The position numbers were made by a program, and so were the translations under genes. Source: Phycisphaerales bacterium (GTDB lineage Bacteria > Planctomycetota > Phycisphaerae > Phycisphaerales > UBA1924). From it: 64,000 nt of DNA. The stretch covers positions 186,001 through 250,000 of the forward strand of contig JAJDDN010000003.1 of NCBI GenBank assembly GCA_029260295.1, in the 5' to 3' direction. Shown piece after piece: positions 46,396 to 54,691 of the stretch; within the stretch, counting starts at the first letter, position 1; each line of letters begins with the position of its first letter. Below the pieces are notes generated by a model. That model had not been told where the DNA came from and searched no databases. It saw only the letters and a list, made by a program, of their open reading frames with translations.

Positions 46396-48105
46396 TCAGA
46401 GCAGATTCAGCGAAACCTTCTTCTCAAGCTCACTGATCGGCCGAGCAATCAAGTCGTACCCATCATTCCCCACAACCGTGCACCGCACAAGCTCCCCAAC
46501 CGCGACCGGGTTCTTGGCCACCACCAAGGTACCCGCATCAATCTGAGGCGCCTGAAAGTAAGTCCGCCCCTTATACAACTTCCCGCCCTCAGTAACCCCA
46601 GGCGTCGCCTCAACCTCCGACCCAGTCGAAGAATCAATCAGCACATCAAACTGCACTCCCGTCGTCGTCGGATTCTCAAAATCAAACTGATCCGCCACAA
46701 ACGCCGCCTGATCCAACGCGATCTCTTGTTGCAACGCCATGATCTCATCATGCCGCCGTTGCTTGTCTTCTGGACTCACAGCAAGCGACGGATCCTCCTC
46801 CATCGTCCCCGCCACAGTCCCAGGCTCCCTCGAATACTGGAAACACCCAACCGCATCAAACTGGACCTCATTGATAAACTCAAGCAACTCCTGATGATCC
46901 GATTCAGTCTCCCCAGGGAAGCCAGTAATAAAGGTCGTCCGGATCGCCATCCCCGGAATCCGCTCACGCAACTTATGGCAAAGCTCCGTCTGATGGCTGC
47001 TCGTCACATTCCGCTTCATCAACTCCAGCACCCGATCCGACCCATGCTGCAACGGGATATCCAAGTAAGGCAGCAAACTCCCCCGGTCCGCCACCTCCGC
47101 CATCGCATCAATAATTTCGTCTGTAAAGAAAGTCGGGTACGCGTACATCAGCCGCAGCCACCCCTGCCCGATCTCTTCCTTCACCGCATCAGACAGCGAC
47201 CGCAACAACTTCGGCAACCCCGCCCGGAACTTGTCACTCCCCGCAACCTGCGAAAGCCCAACCCCAATATCATCCCCATAACTCGTCGTATCCTGCCCGA
47301 TCATCAAAAGCTCAAACGCCCCATCCCGCATCAACTCCCGAGCCTCAGCCACAATCCGATCCTCAGGCTTGGACCGCATCTTCCCCCGAATCGAAGGAAT
47401 CGTACAGAACGCACAGTTCTGATTACACCCCTCGCTAATCCGCAGATACGCATAATGCCTCGGCGTCAAACGCAGCCGCGCATTATCAGATTCAAAGTAC
47501 CCGATCCCCTTCCCATCCTTCCCCGCGACCGTCAGCCCAACAGTCTCCATCCCCAAATCCTTCGCGCTCGTCATCGCATTGGCATGGATCCAATACTTCG
47601 GTGCCTTCCCCTGCACATCCGAATCCGATTCCCTCGCCACAGTCTCCCCCCGCACCGCACCAATAATGTGCTCCCGATCAAACACCCCAACCATCGAATC
47701 AATCCCAGGCTCCCACTCCAGCATCTTGGCCCGATGCCGCTGCACCAAGCACCCCGCAACAACGACTCTTTTGACAAGCCCTTGTTCCTTGAGCGCGACC
47801 GCTTCCTTGATCACCCCAAGCGATTCATCCTTCGACGCCTCTAAGAACCCACAAGTATTAATCACCACCGCATCCGCAGGCGTCACCCGCCCGCTCACCG
47901 CACTCGAATCCTGCTCCGACCCCGACACGGACAGATCATCATGCTCCGAATCATCCATCGCCTCGGCCGACACAGGCAGCAACCCATCCGCCGCCAGTAG
48001 CCCGAGCATCTTCTCAGAATCCACCAAGTTCTTGGGACACCCAAGCGACACAAACGAAATAGTCTCGATGGTCTGCGGCTCTGATTGATCTGTGTCTGTA
48101 TTCAT
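46396..48105 (-). CDS. rimO: Ribosomal protein S12 methylthiotransferase RimO
   Basis: 569 residues, about 120 longer than most RimO. Radical-SAM and MTTase domains: SLGCPKNLVDSEKMLG, VVINTCGFLEASKDES, the SAM cluster CNQNCAFCTIP, RKMRSKPEDRIV-type RGKMRSKPEDR, and a C-terminal TRAM region. It beta-methylthiolates Asp of ribosomal protein S12. The excess is mostly an acidic, Ser-rich insert near residues 43-73 (DDSEHDDLSVSGSEQDSSA) plus another near 145-185. The insert lies between two canonical blocks, so it is not a frame error. Confidence 0.95.
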   Translation of the reverse strand: MNTDTDQSEPQTIETISFVSLGCPKNLVDSEKMLGLLAADGLLPVSAEAMDDSEHDDLSVSGSEQDSSAVSGRVTPADAVVINTCGFLEASKDESLGVIKEAVALKEQGLVKRVVVAGCLVQRHRAKMLEWEPGIDSMVGVFDREHIIGAVRGETVARESDSDVQGKAPKYWIHANAMTSAKDLGMETVGLTVAGKDGKGIGYFESDNARLRLTPRHYAYLRISEGCNQNCAFCTIPSIRGKMRSKPEDRIVAEARELMRDGAFELLMIGQDTTSYGDDIGVGLSQVAGSDKFRAGLPKLLRSLSDAVKEEIGQGWLRLMYAYPTFFTDEIIDAMAEVADRGSLLPYLDIPLQHGSDRVLELMKRNVTSSHQTELCHKLRERIPGMAIRTTFITGFPGETESDHQELLEFINEVQFDAVGCFQYSREPGTVAGTMEEDPSLAVSPEDKQRRHDEIMALQQEIALDQAAFVADQFDFENPTTTGVQFDVLIDSSTGSEVEATPGVTEGGKLYKGRTYFQAPQIDAGTLVVAKNPVAVGELVRCTVVGNDGYDLIARPISELEKKVSLNLL

Positions 48106-48128
48106 AGACCCAATCCTAGCCTCTTCCT

Positions 48129-48170
48129 CCCTCTCCCATTCTGATGGGAGAGGGCCGGGGTGAGGGCTCT
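48129..48170 (+). repeat. Repeat family B, copy 2
   Basis: CCCTCTCCCAT/ATGGGAGAGGG hairpin plus CCGGGGTGAGGGCTCT, identical in the core to 43658-43703. Confidence 0.88.
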
Positions 48171-48210
48171 TTGTACTCTCATTCTTCCTCCCTCCCCTAC
48201 ATCTTCTCTT

Positions 48211-48272
48211 CCACCTCCCCCGGGCCTCCGGGGGAGGTGGCCGAGTCTTCGAGGTCGGAGGGGGTCTTTCTT
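48211..48272 (+). repeat. Repeat family C, copy 1
   Basis: Hairpin CACCTCCCCCGG/CCGGGGGAGGTG followed by GGTCGGAGGGGGTCTTTCTT. Other copies at 50190 and 58099. Confidence 0.85.
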
Positions 48273-48292
48273 CTCTTCATCTTCCCCATTGC

Positions 48293-49939
48293 CTACTCCC
48301 CATTGCCCATTGCCCTCTTCGCACTCCTCCACAGCCCAATCGCCAATCCCGCCGAAACCACGCACAACCCCGCCGACACCGTAAACGCCGCCGAATACGA
48401 CCCCGTCATCGACTTGGCCACATTCCCCGCCGCGATCCCGACCACCCCCGCGATCCCATAACTTGTAAACACCCACCCGTAATTAGCCCCCATGTTCCTG
48501 GCCCCAAACAGATCCGCCGTCGCCGATGGGAACAGCGCAAAGTTGCCACCAAAGTTGAACCCAACAATCGAAGCCGCCACCGCGATCGACATCTCGCTCT
48601 GCGCATTGACCAGCAAGAACATCGTCACCGCCTGCAGCAAGAACATCGCCGCCAGCGCAACATACCGCCCAACAAAGTCCGACACCAACCCCCACACCAC
48701 ACGCCCCACCGCATTAAAGATCGCAAGCCACCCAACCGCCGCCGCCCCCTTGCTCATCCACTCAGACCGCGCCGCCGCCGACAACGCCTCGCCCGAAGTC
48801 GACGCCGCCGCAATCAACTGCTCCCCCGCAAACACTTTCAGAATCCCAATGACCATCAACCCCGCCATCGCCCCCGAAAAGAACATCAGCCACAGCACAT
48901 AAAACGCCGGCCGCCGAAGCGTCTGCTGCCAGGTCGTCTCGCCGTCATCATCGACCGCAACAGATTTCTTCATCGCATTCTCATCCACCGGCGGGTTCTT
49001 AAGCAACATCGCACCAAGCGAGATCCCAACCAAGCACACAAACCCATGCACCACAAACAACGACTGCACCCCATGATCCCGCATAAACCCGAGCGCACCC
49101 GGGATCGGCAACGACACATCCGAATCCCCAACCGGGATCGAAATAATGTTCTCCCCCCCCTTGAAGAAATACGCCCCAAGCCCAAACCCAGCCACGGCCA
49201 AACCACTCACCAGCCCCTTGTGGTTCGGGAACCATTTAATCAACGCCGCGATCGGGCACACATACGCAAACCCAATCCCAGCCCCGGCCGTAAACCCGAT
49301 CGTCCCCCACAACAAAAACACCTTGTCAAGCTCCCCGCCCTGCCCAATATAACTCTGCCCAAGCAGCACACTCCCCGTCACCACCCCCGCGATAATCCCC
49401 ATCGGAATATATTTAACAATCGGCACCTCATACGGATCAAGCTTCCCAAACAACGCATGAAAAATCATCAAAAGCACAATCGCCACCGCACCCGTAAACG
49501 CCGCGTGCGCAAGCGTAAACACAATCGGGCTGTTCATCAGTCCCGCCAATATAAACCCCGTCCCCATCAGCACCGCGCCGATCGTCGCCGTGAACCGAGG
49601 GCCTTTGATGTCCTGCAGCCGCCCCGCGATGACCATCACGATCGCAAACGACAAAATACAAATCGAGAACGCATATTTCAAATACCCCCGCTCCGTCGAG
49701 GCCCGCTCGGCAAGCGCAGCCGCATCAGCCACCACCGACACCCCAGAAACATCCGCCCCCGCCGCAACCATCTCCGCGTGATCCACAGCCGTCACCGCCT
49801 GGGGAAAGATATCCGCCTGCAACGGCTCCCAAAAAATCGAATACCCATACACCGTCCCCAGAATCAACTGAACAACGATCGCACCAACCAAAACAAAGTA
49901 TTTCGTACGAGGATTCACGGCAGCCACAGAACGGGTCAT
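48293..49939 (-). CDS. MFS transporter, OFA (oxalate/formate-type) family
   Basis: 548 residues with about 12 membrane helices. Opening VLVGAIVVQLILGTVYGYSIFW is the OFA-type first helix, and the middle holds GLVSGLAVAGFGLGAYF. OFA transporters exchange organic anions across the inner membrane. An insert of about 45 residues follows the first helix (EMVAAGADVSGVSVVADAAA), longer than usual. No oxalate or formate genes nearby, so the substrate is open. Confidence 0.87.
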   Translation of the reverse strand: MTRSVAAVNPRTKYFVLVGAIVVQLILGTVYGYSIFWEPLQADIFPQAVTAVDHAEMVAAGADVSGVSVVADAAALAERASTERGYLKYAFSICILSFAIVMVIAGRLQDIKGPRFTATIGAVLMGTGFILAGLMNSPIVFTLAHAAFTGAVAIVLLMIFHALFGKLDPYEVPIVKYIPMGIIAGVVTGSVLLGQSYIGQGGELDKVFLLWGTIGFTAGAGIGFAYVCPIAALIKWFPNHKGLVSGLAVAGFGLGAYFFKGGENIISIPVGDSDVSLPIPGALGFMRDHGVQSLFVVHGFVCLVGISLGAMLLKNPPVDENAMKKSVAVDDDGETTWQQTLRRPAFYVLWLMFFSGAMAGLMVIGILKVFAGEQLIAAASTSGEALSAAARSEWMSKGAAAVGWLAIFNAVGRVVWGLVSDFVGRYVALAAMFLLQAVTMFLLVNAQSEMSIAVAASIVGFNFGGNFALFPSATADLFGARNMGANYGWVFTSYGIAGVVGIAAGNVAKSMTGSYSAAFTVSAGLCVVSAGLAIGLWRSAKRAMGNGE

Positions 49940-50039
49940 ACAACGCTCCTAAAAAAGCGGCCATGCTCGCGACCGCGTGCATCGAGATTATAGCCAGACC
50001 CATTTAGGCGATAACAAATTTCATGTTATAAAACCCCAC

Positions 50040-50083
50040 GGGTGCCCTGCTCACGCCTGATGTCTTCATCAGGTTTGAGCAGG
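50040..50083 (+). repeat. Hairpin repeat family A, copy 10 (divergent)
   Basis: GGGTGCC frame; outer stem CCTGCTCA/TGAGCAGG and inner CCTGAT/ATCAGG around GTCTTC. Inverted partner at 50100. Confidence 0.7.
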
Positions 50084-50099
50084 ATCGGTTGCTTGGAAA

Positions 50100-50130
50100 C
50101 CTGCTTAAGCTCCGCGTAAGCAGGGCACCC
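50100..50130 (-). repeat. Hairpin repeat family A, copy 11 (divergent)
   Basis: CCTGCTTA/TAAGCAGG stem, then GGCACCC frame. Minus-orientation partner of copy 10. Confidence 0.7.
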
Positions 50131-50189
50131 GGCTCCCTGTCTTCTCCTCATTCTCCCTCCCCTTCTTCCTCTCTTCATCTTCTCTTCCC

Positions 50190-50243
50190 TCCTCCCCCGG
50201 GCCTCCGGGGGAGGTGCCCGAAGGGCGGAGGGGGTCTTTCTTC
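50190..50243 (+). repeat. Repeat family C, copy 2
   Basis: CCTCCCCCGG/CCGGGGGAGG hairpin followed by GGGCGGAGGGGGTCTTTCTT. Confidence 0.85.
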
Positions 50244-50272
50244 ATCTTCAATCAACCCGTATCATCCCCACA

Positions 50273-51208
50273 ATGCCCACCCACCCACCAATCTGCCCCA
50301 ACTGCGACTACGACCAATCAGGCGAAGTCGCTACTTGGTCAACCCAATGCCCCACCAAAGGCCAATGCTCCGAATGCGGGCACAAGTTCGAGTGGTCAGA
50401 AATCTACGAAATCCTCAGCCAATGGGATTCAAGCATCGACTGGTACGCCGAGCACGCCCGCACCTATCGCCAACTCCTCCGCCGAACCCCCGGCACCTTC
50501 GCCCGACTCCTAATCCCATTCGTATTCTTCAGAGACATCAACCACCGCCGGAGGATCAAGCTCTGGACACTCGCCCGCTGGATGCTCCTGACCACCATCG
50601 CCGTCCATCTCCTCGTCTCCATCATCGGGCTCCCAAACTTCAACGACGAAACCTTCGGCTCAATCACCCCAGCACTCGAGCAAGGCCTCTGGTATGGCCC
50701 CATCCACGAATACGCCATCGACGCCATCGCTGCACTTGTCTTCCCCTACTCCTATTTCACCTACTACGACGGCTATCACATCTTCTCCGCCAGAGCATAC
50801 GAAATGTACGAATGGACATTCATGTCCGTCACCGCACTCGTCGGCGTCGGCGTCACCCTGAGCTGGATCGTGCTCATGTGCTGTGCTTTCCTAGTCCAAG
50901 GAAGATGGGACACCCCGCGAAAACTCCTCGGAAGAACCGCCCTGCTCAGCTTGATACCGCCCCTCATCCATCTCCAGGCCGTGCGATTGATCTTTGGCTA
51001 CGACCTGGTCACCGGGAAGACATCAGAAAATCAATGGCTCGTCTGGGTCTATGTATTTTCAGTTGTGGTCATGATCCTCTGGCAACAACTCATCTGGACC
51101 AACGCCGTCATCAAAGTCTGGCGCATCAAACCGAGCTGGCCAATCAACCTCGGCGGCTGCTTCGGCACAACCATCGGCGGGTTCCTCTTCGTCTTGATGT
51201 TCTTCTAA
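50273..51208 (+). CDS. Zinc-ribbon membrane protein, paralogue of 57047-58057
   Basis: 311 residues. The N-terminus holds a zinc-ribbon-like cysteine set: CPNC, then QCP, then CSEC, with DYDQSGEVATWSTQC between. About four to six membrane helices follow from residue 95 on. The arrangement CPxC-(YDQSGE-ATWSTQC)-CxEC is shared almost exactly with the protein at 57047-58057 although the membrane parts differ. A membrane sensor or scaffold is plausible; no known family named. Confidence 0.8.
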   Translation: MPTHPPICPNCDYDQSGEVATWSTQCPTKGQCSECGHKFEWSEIYEILSQWDSSIDWYAEHARTYRQLLRRTPGTFARLLIPFVFFRDINHRRRIKLWTLARWMLLTTIAVHLLVSIIGLPNFNDETFGSITPALEQGLWYGPIHEYAIDAIAALVFPYSYFTYYDGYHIFSARAYEMYEWTFMSVTALVGVGVTLSWIVLMCCAFLVQGRWDTPRKLLGRTALLSLIPPLIHLQAVRLIFGYDLVTGKTSENQWLVWVYVFSVVVMILWQQLIWTNAVIKVWRIKPSWPINLGGCFGTTIGGFLFVLMFF

Positions 51209-51209
51209 C

Positions 51210-52622
51210 TCAAAACACCAACAACCCAATCGCCATCCAAGCACCCGCAACCACCATCACCACCGCCGTATACCCCACGATCTCCCGCGCCCGCACGCGA
51301 GTAATCGCAAGCAACGGCAGCGCCCAGAACGGCTGCAGCATATTGGTCAACTGATCCCCATACGCCACCGCCATAATCATCTTCCCCGGCGATACCCCAA
51401 CCTCCGCGCCAGTAGACAACGCGATCGGCCCCTGAATCCCCCACTGCCCCCCGCCACTCGGCACAAACAGATTCACCACCCCCGCGCTCACAAAGGTCAC
51501 CAGCGGAGCCGTGGTCTCGGTTGCAAACGACCCGATCCAGTGCGAGAAATCCGCAACCAAGCCGCTGCTCACACCCATCCCCATAATCCCCGCGTACAAC
51601 GGGAACTGCAGAATAATCCCGCTGCACCCCCGCGCCCCGTCCTCAGCAGCCGACACATACGACCGGACTGATCCATGCAGGATCAACCCGAGCGCAAGCA
51701 TCACCATATTAATCTCATTGGGCCCAACCTTCAAAACCGACGACACCATCGCAAACCGCCAGAACCCCGCCAGCAATCCAATCGCCAAAACCCACACAAC
51801 AATCGGCGACCGCTCGATCCAATCCGGAAACCCATTGAGCCGCCCCTCATCAAGATCGCGCCACTCCACATCATCCGTCACCTGCATCTCAACTATTTCA
51901 TCTACTCCGTCATCACTGGCCTTCGGCGTCAACATCCACAACACCAAAGGCACAATCACAAGCAACCCCCCCGACACAAACAAGTTCATCGGCGAGAAAA
52001 CAGTCTCTGAAAGTGACACACCACTGAACACACCATCAACAGTCATCGATTCAACCACCGATGCAGGCAGCACACTCATCGCCTCCGCCTGCGAAGTCAT
52101 CTTCAATGGCGCCGACCCCGACAACCCGCCGTGCCAAGCGATCAACCCCGTGTACCCCGCCGCCGCCAGTAGCCCCCCGTGCGCTTTTATTCCGCGCGAC
52201 CGCAGCGACCGCGCGACCTCCCGCGCCAAGAGCGCCCCGACAATCAATCCCAGCCCCCAGTTGATCAACCCAAACACAATCGCGAAAAACCCAACCATCG
52301 CCGCCGCCCCCCCCGCCGACCGAGGCATCGACGCCAACGAATCAATCATCCGCCGCACAGGCCGGCTCGCCGCCAGCGCATGACCGGTGACGAGTATCAA
52401 ACACATCTGCATCCCAAAGCTCAAAAACTTCCAAAGCCCATCGTTCCCCCGCCACGAATCAAGCATCGCGCCAGCCTTATCCCCAACCGTCGCCTGATCC
52501 GAAAACCCGAGCGTCACCGCCAGCACCGCCGTCAAAAGTGTCAGCAGAATCGCGATCACAAACGGATCGGGAGCCGTCTTGGCAAAGAATCTAGAGAGCA
52601 GTGCGCCGAGTCGTGCGATCAT
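51210..52622 (-). CDS. Short-chain fatty acid transporter (AtoE-like)
   Basis: 470 residues, about 11-12 membrane helices. It opens FFAKTAPDPFVIAILLTLLT and has YTGLIAWHGGLSGSAPL and the NLFVPSGGGQWGIQGP block, all typical of AtoE. It would import short-chain fatty acids such as butyrate. Convergent with the zinc-ribbon gene (one base between stops) and divergent from RarD. Confidence 0.92.
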   Translation of the reverse strand: MIARLGALLSRFFAKTAPDPFVIAILLTLLTAVLAVTLGFSDQATVGDKAGAMLDSWRGNDGLWKFLSFGMQMCLILVTGHALAASRPVRRMIDSLASMPRSAGGAAAMVGFFAIVFGLINWGLGLIVGALLAREVARSLRSRGIKAHGGLLAAAGYTGLIAWHGGLSGSAPLKMTSQAEAMSVLPASVVESMTVDGVFSGVSLSETVFSPMNLFVSGGLLVIVPLVLWMLTPKASDDGVDEIVEMQVTDDVEWRDLDEGRLNGFPDWIERSPIVVWVLAIGLLAGFWRFAMVSSVLKVGPNEINMVMLALGLILHGSVRSYVSAAEDGARGCSGIILQFPLYAGIMGMGVSSGLVADFSHWIGSFATETTAPLVTFVSAGVVNLFVPSGGGQWGIQGPIALSTGAEVGVSPGKMIMAVAYGDQLTNMLQPFWALPLLAITRVRAREIVGYTAVVMVVAGAWMAIGLLVF

Positions 52623-52690
52623 TACAAATTCCTTTCAACAGTCCCTATCACATGCGGACCATCCGCTCCAGTATGACACATTTCATATCC

Positions 52691-52730
52691 GGGTGCCACT
52701 GCTTGACCGTCTTCGGCAAGCAGTGTCTTG
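52691..52730 (+). repeat. Hairpin repeat family A, copy 12
   Basis: Stem CACTGCTTG/CAAGCAGTG, canonical loop and frame. Compared with copy 8 the G-C pair at position four is T-A: a compensated change. Confidence 0.92.
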
Positions 52731-52747
52731 GATGTTCGCAATTTTCT

Positions 52748-52787
52748 GAAGACACGCCTTGCCGAAGACGGTCAAAGCGTGGCACCC
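52748..52787 (-). repeat. Hairpin repeat family A, copy 13
   Basis: Inverted partner of copy 12, 17 bp away. Read forward the stem is CACGCTTTG/CAAGGCGTG, one wobble pair. Confidence 0.9.
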
Positions 52788-52830
52788 CATCCCATCCATA
52801 CGCCCTGTCCAGTCTACCATCCCATCCTCT

Positions 52831-53778
52831 ATGTCCCCCGAGCAACTCCATCGCAAGCAAGGCTACATGTACGCCGCCGGCGCCTTCGGGTGGTGGGCCG
52901 TCGTCGTCCCGTCCTACTTCCGCCTCCTCTCCCAGCACGGCGCCGCCCCGCTCGAAATCCTCGCCCAAAGAGTCGTCTTCGGCTTGCCACTCCTCATCAT
53001 CATTCTCGTGCTCGCCAAAAAACTCCCCGACCTCTACCGCGCCTGCACCACCTGGAAATCGCTCCGGATCCTGCTGCCGTCAACCATCCTCATCGGGATC
53101 AACTGGTATTTCTTCATCTACTCCGTCAGCACCGACCGCCTCAACCACGCGTCGCTCGGGTACTACATCAACCCACTCTTTTCGATCTTCCTCGGCTACC
53201 TCTTCCTCGGCGAAAGACCAACCAAACTCCAGAAGACCGCCATCGCCATCGCGGGCGCAGCCGTGGTCATGATGACCGTCGCTGAACTCCAGTCCGGCGG
53301 CGGCTGGCCATGGATCGCCGTGCTCCTCCCCGCAAGCTTCGGGCTCTACGGCTTGCTCCGCAAAAAAGCCGATGTCACCGGCACCGTCGGCATCAGTTTT
53401 GAGATGCTCGTCCTGCTCCCGTTCTGCATCGCGCTGATGATCTGGATCACCAACTCCGACACCGGCATCTTCTTCGCCCAGACCACCAAGCCGTGGGTTT
53501 CATGGGTCATGTTCCTCGGCGGGCTCATCACCATCATCCCGCTCATCTGCTTCACCAACGCCGTCCGGTTGCTGCCGTTGTCAACCGTCGGGCTGCTCCA
53601 GTTCAGCGCACCCACCGGCCAACTCATTCTGTCGGTCGTATTCTTCGGCGAGGAGTTTTCCCCGCTCAAAGCCGGCGCGTTCCTGCTGATCTGGATCGCC
53701 ATCGGCGTATTCATCCGCGACCTGGTCGTATCCCATCGCGAGAAGCAGGCGTGCATGGATACCGAGATGCTGGAATAG
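52831..53778 (+). CDS. rarD: EamA-family transporter RarD
   Basis: 315 residues from MSPEQLHRKQGYMYAAGAFG; the upstream extension reads through repeat copy 13 and is not coding. Ten membrane helices in two EamA halves. RarD landmarks: AAGAFGWWAVVVPSYFRLL, EILAQRVVFGLP, LIGINWYFFIYSV and SLGYYINPLF. Inner-membrane permease of unknown substrate. The last plus-strand C-rich gene before the composition switch. Confidence 0.93.
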   Translation: MSPEQLHRKQGYMYAAGAFGWWAVVVPSYFRLLSQHGAAPLEILAQRVVFGLPLLIIILVLAKKLPDLYRACTTWKSLRILLPSTILIGINWYFFIYSVSTDRLNHASLGYYINPLFSIFLGYLFLGERPTKLQKTAIAIAGAAVVMMTVAELQSGGGWPWIAVLLPASFGLYGLLRKKADVTGTVGISFEMLVLLPFCIALMIWITNSDTGIFFAQTTKPWVSWVMFLGGLITIIPLICFTNAVRLLPLSTVGLLQFSAPTGQLILSVVFFGEEFSPLKAGAFLLIWIAIGVFIRDLVVSHREKQACMDTEMLE

Positions 53779-53797
53779 ATGACAACGGAAAACGAAG

Positions 53798-54238
53798 CTA
53801 CTGGATGAACTGGTACCGCGTCGTCGGCCAGTCGAGCATGTCGAATACGGTGAGCGATTTGAGTTTGGGTTTCCATTTATTGACAAACCCGATGTGCTGG
53901 GGATCGGTGACATATTGGTTCAGGCCGTGCTCGTTTTCGAATCCGAGATAGATGGCGAGATCATAATCGGCGGTGACTGTTGATCTGCCGGTATCGAGAT
54001 GTTTGCCGGCGGCGTAGGTGGCGACGGTGGAGATCGTCCCGAGCATCCAGTCGGCGTCGTGGAGGAGGGCGTGGTAATCGGCTGGGTTTTTGAGCTGAAT
54101 AATTACGATGTGGCCGACCATCGCGGGTGCGCTGGCCGGGACGGCTTGGCCTCGGGGGATGCGGGTGGTGGATCTGCCTGAGCTGCAGGCGGGGAGGATC
54201 AGGAGGGCGGCGGCGAGGAGGGGGATTGTTAATTTCAT
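53798..54238 (-). CDS. Lipoprotein with Dabb (stress-responsive) domain
   Basis: 146 residues. Lipobox LPAC at residue 18 after MKLTIPLLAAALLI. The mature part, MVGHIVIIQLKNPADYHALL through DYDLAIYLGFENEHGLNQYV, is the Dabb ferredoxin-like barrel with the usual HIVIIQLK and DYDL-type strands. Dabb proteins dimerise and bind small hydrophobic ligands; this one is lipid-anchored. Just right of the skew switch and convergent with rarD. Confidence 0.87.
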   Translation of the reverse strand: MKLTIPLLAAALLILPACSSGRSTTRIPRGQAVPASAPAMVGHIVIIQLKNPADYHALLHDADWMLGTISTVATYAAGKHLDTGRSTVTADYDLAIYLGFENEHGLNQYVTDPQHIGFVNKWKPKLKSLTVFDMLDWPTTRYQFIQ

Positions 54239-54303
54239 GTCTGGATAGTATCAGATTCTGTCAGCCGGGCATGGCGGGGATCGGTTATGGTGTAGATGGC
54301 AAT

Positions 54304-54319
54304 TGTTCCACGTGGAACA
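54304..54319. promoter_or_regulatory. parS-like centromere site
   Basis: TGTTCCACGTGGAACA, a perfect 16-bp palindrome and a consensus-type parS (the Pseudomonas and Bacillus sites differ at one or two bases). The palindrome extends to 24 bp (54300-54323). parS is the binding site for ParB and lies near the origin. It is in the 108-bp gap between divergent genes 53798-54238 and 54347-54691. No parAB genes in the window. Confidence 0.82.
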
Positions 54320-54346
54320 ATTGGATTCCTCAATTGGAGAATGGTT

Positions 54347-54691
54347 ATGAACGATTCTGATACGGCGGGAAATGTTTCTGGGCGGCGGGAAGAAGATACT
54401 GATTTGTGCGCACAGATGCGGTCGTTAGCGAAAGCCAACGCGCAGCTGCGGGTTGGGTTGGTTGGGATTGGGATGCTTGCTGTGGGTCTTGTGCTGGGCG
54501 GGCAGGCGAAGGATTCGAAGGATTCGGTGGTTGCGTTTACGGCAACGGATGACACGATCTACCGGATTTATGAATCTGGTCGGATTGAGTATTTGCGGGT
54601 GGAGGATGATCCGCCTCGGACTGCTGAGGGTGTGTTTGATTGGGGGAAGATGCGGGTTGATGATCGGTATGAGTTGCAGGATCGGCCTTAG
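54347..54691 (+). CDS. Hypothetical single-pass membrane protein
   Basis: 114 residues from MNDSDTAGNVSG; GGAG lies eight bases upstream, while the longer frame to 54296 would start inside the parS palindrome. One membrane helix (about 38-54, VGLVGIGMLAVGLVLGG) after a charged N-terminus with coiled-coil-like AQMRSLAKANAQL, then a soluble C-terminal part (DTIYRIYESGRIEYLRV). No family recognised. Overlaps an antisense reading frame from the right (54425-55321), of which the distal part is probably not real. Confidence 0.65.
   Translation: MNDSDTAGNVSGRREEDTDLCAQMRSLAKANAQLRVGLVGIGMLAVGLVLGGQAKDSKDSVVAFTATDDTIYRIYESGRIEYLRVEDDPPRTAEGVFDWGKMRVDDRYELQDRP

Larger units (their letters stand above)
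49940..50272. other. Intergenic region rich in repeats
   Basis: 333 bp between the OFA transporter and the zinc-ribbon gene. It holds a family A inverted pair (50040-50130) and a family C copy (50190-50243). No gene seen. Confidence 0.75.
53750..54350. other. Candidate replication-origin region (composition switch)
   Basis: The plus strand changes from C- and A-rich to G- and T-rich here. Hand counts of 60-base lines: 52981, 8 G/26 C; 53701, 18/17; 54121, 30/15; 54481, 26/9. Distant lines fit: 45001, 11/27; 28381 (plus gene), 10/20; 60061 (minus gene), 18/12. A C-to-G change reading rightward is what an origin gives. A parS-like site lies at 54304. No convincing DnaA-box cluster was seen. 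Confidence 0.5.

Noticed and set aside
52759..52830. Extension of rarD to an upstream ATG
   Set aside because: The extra codons translate hairpin repeat copy 13 and the usual RarD N-terminus begins at 52831.
53779..54346. DnaA-box cluster for an oriC
   Set aside because: Only one loose match (TTATTGACA near 53879) was seen; not enough to call oriC itself.
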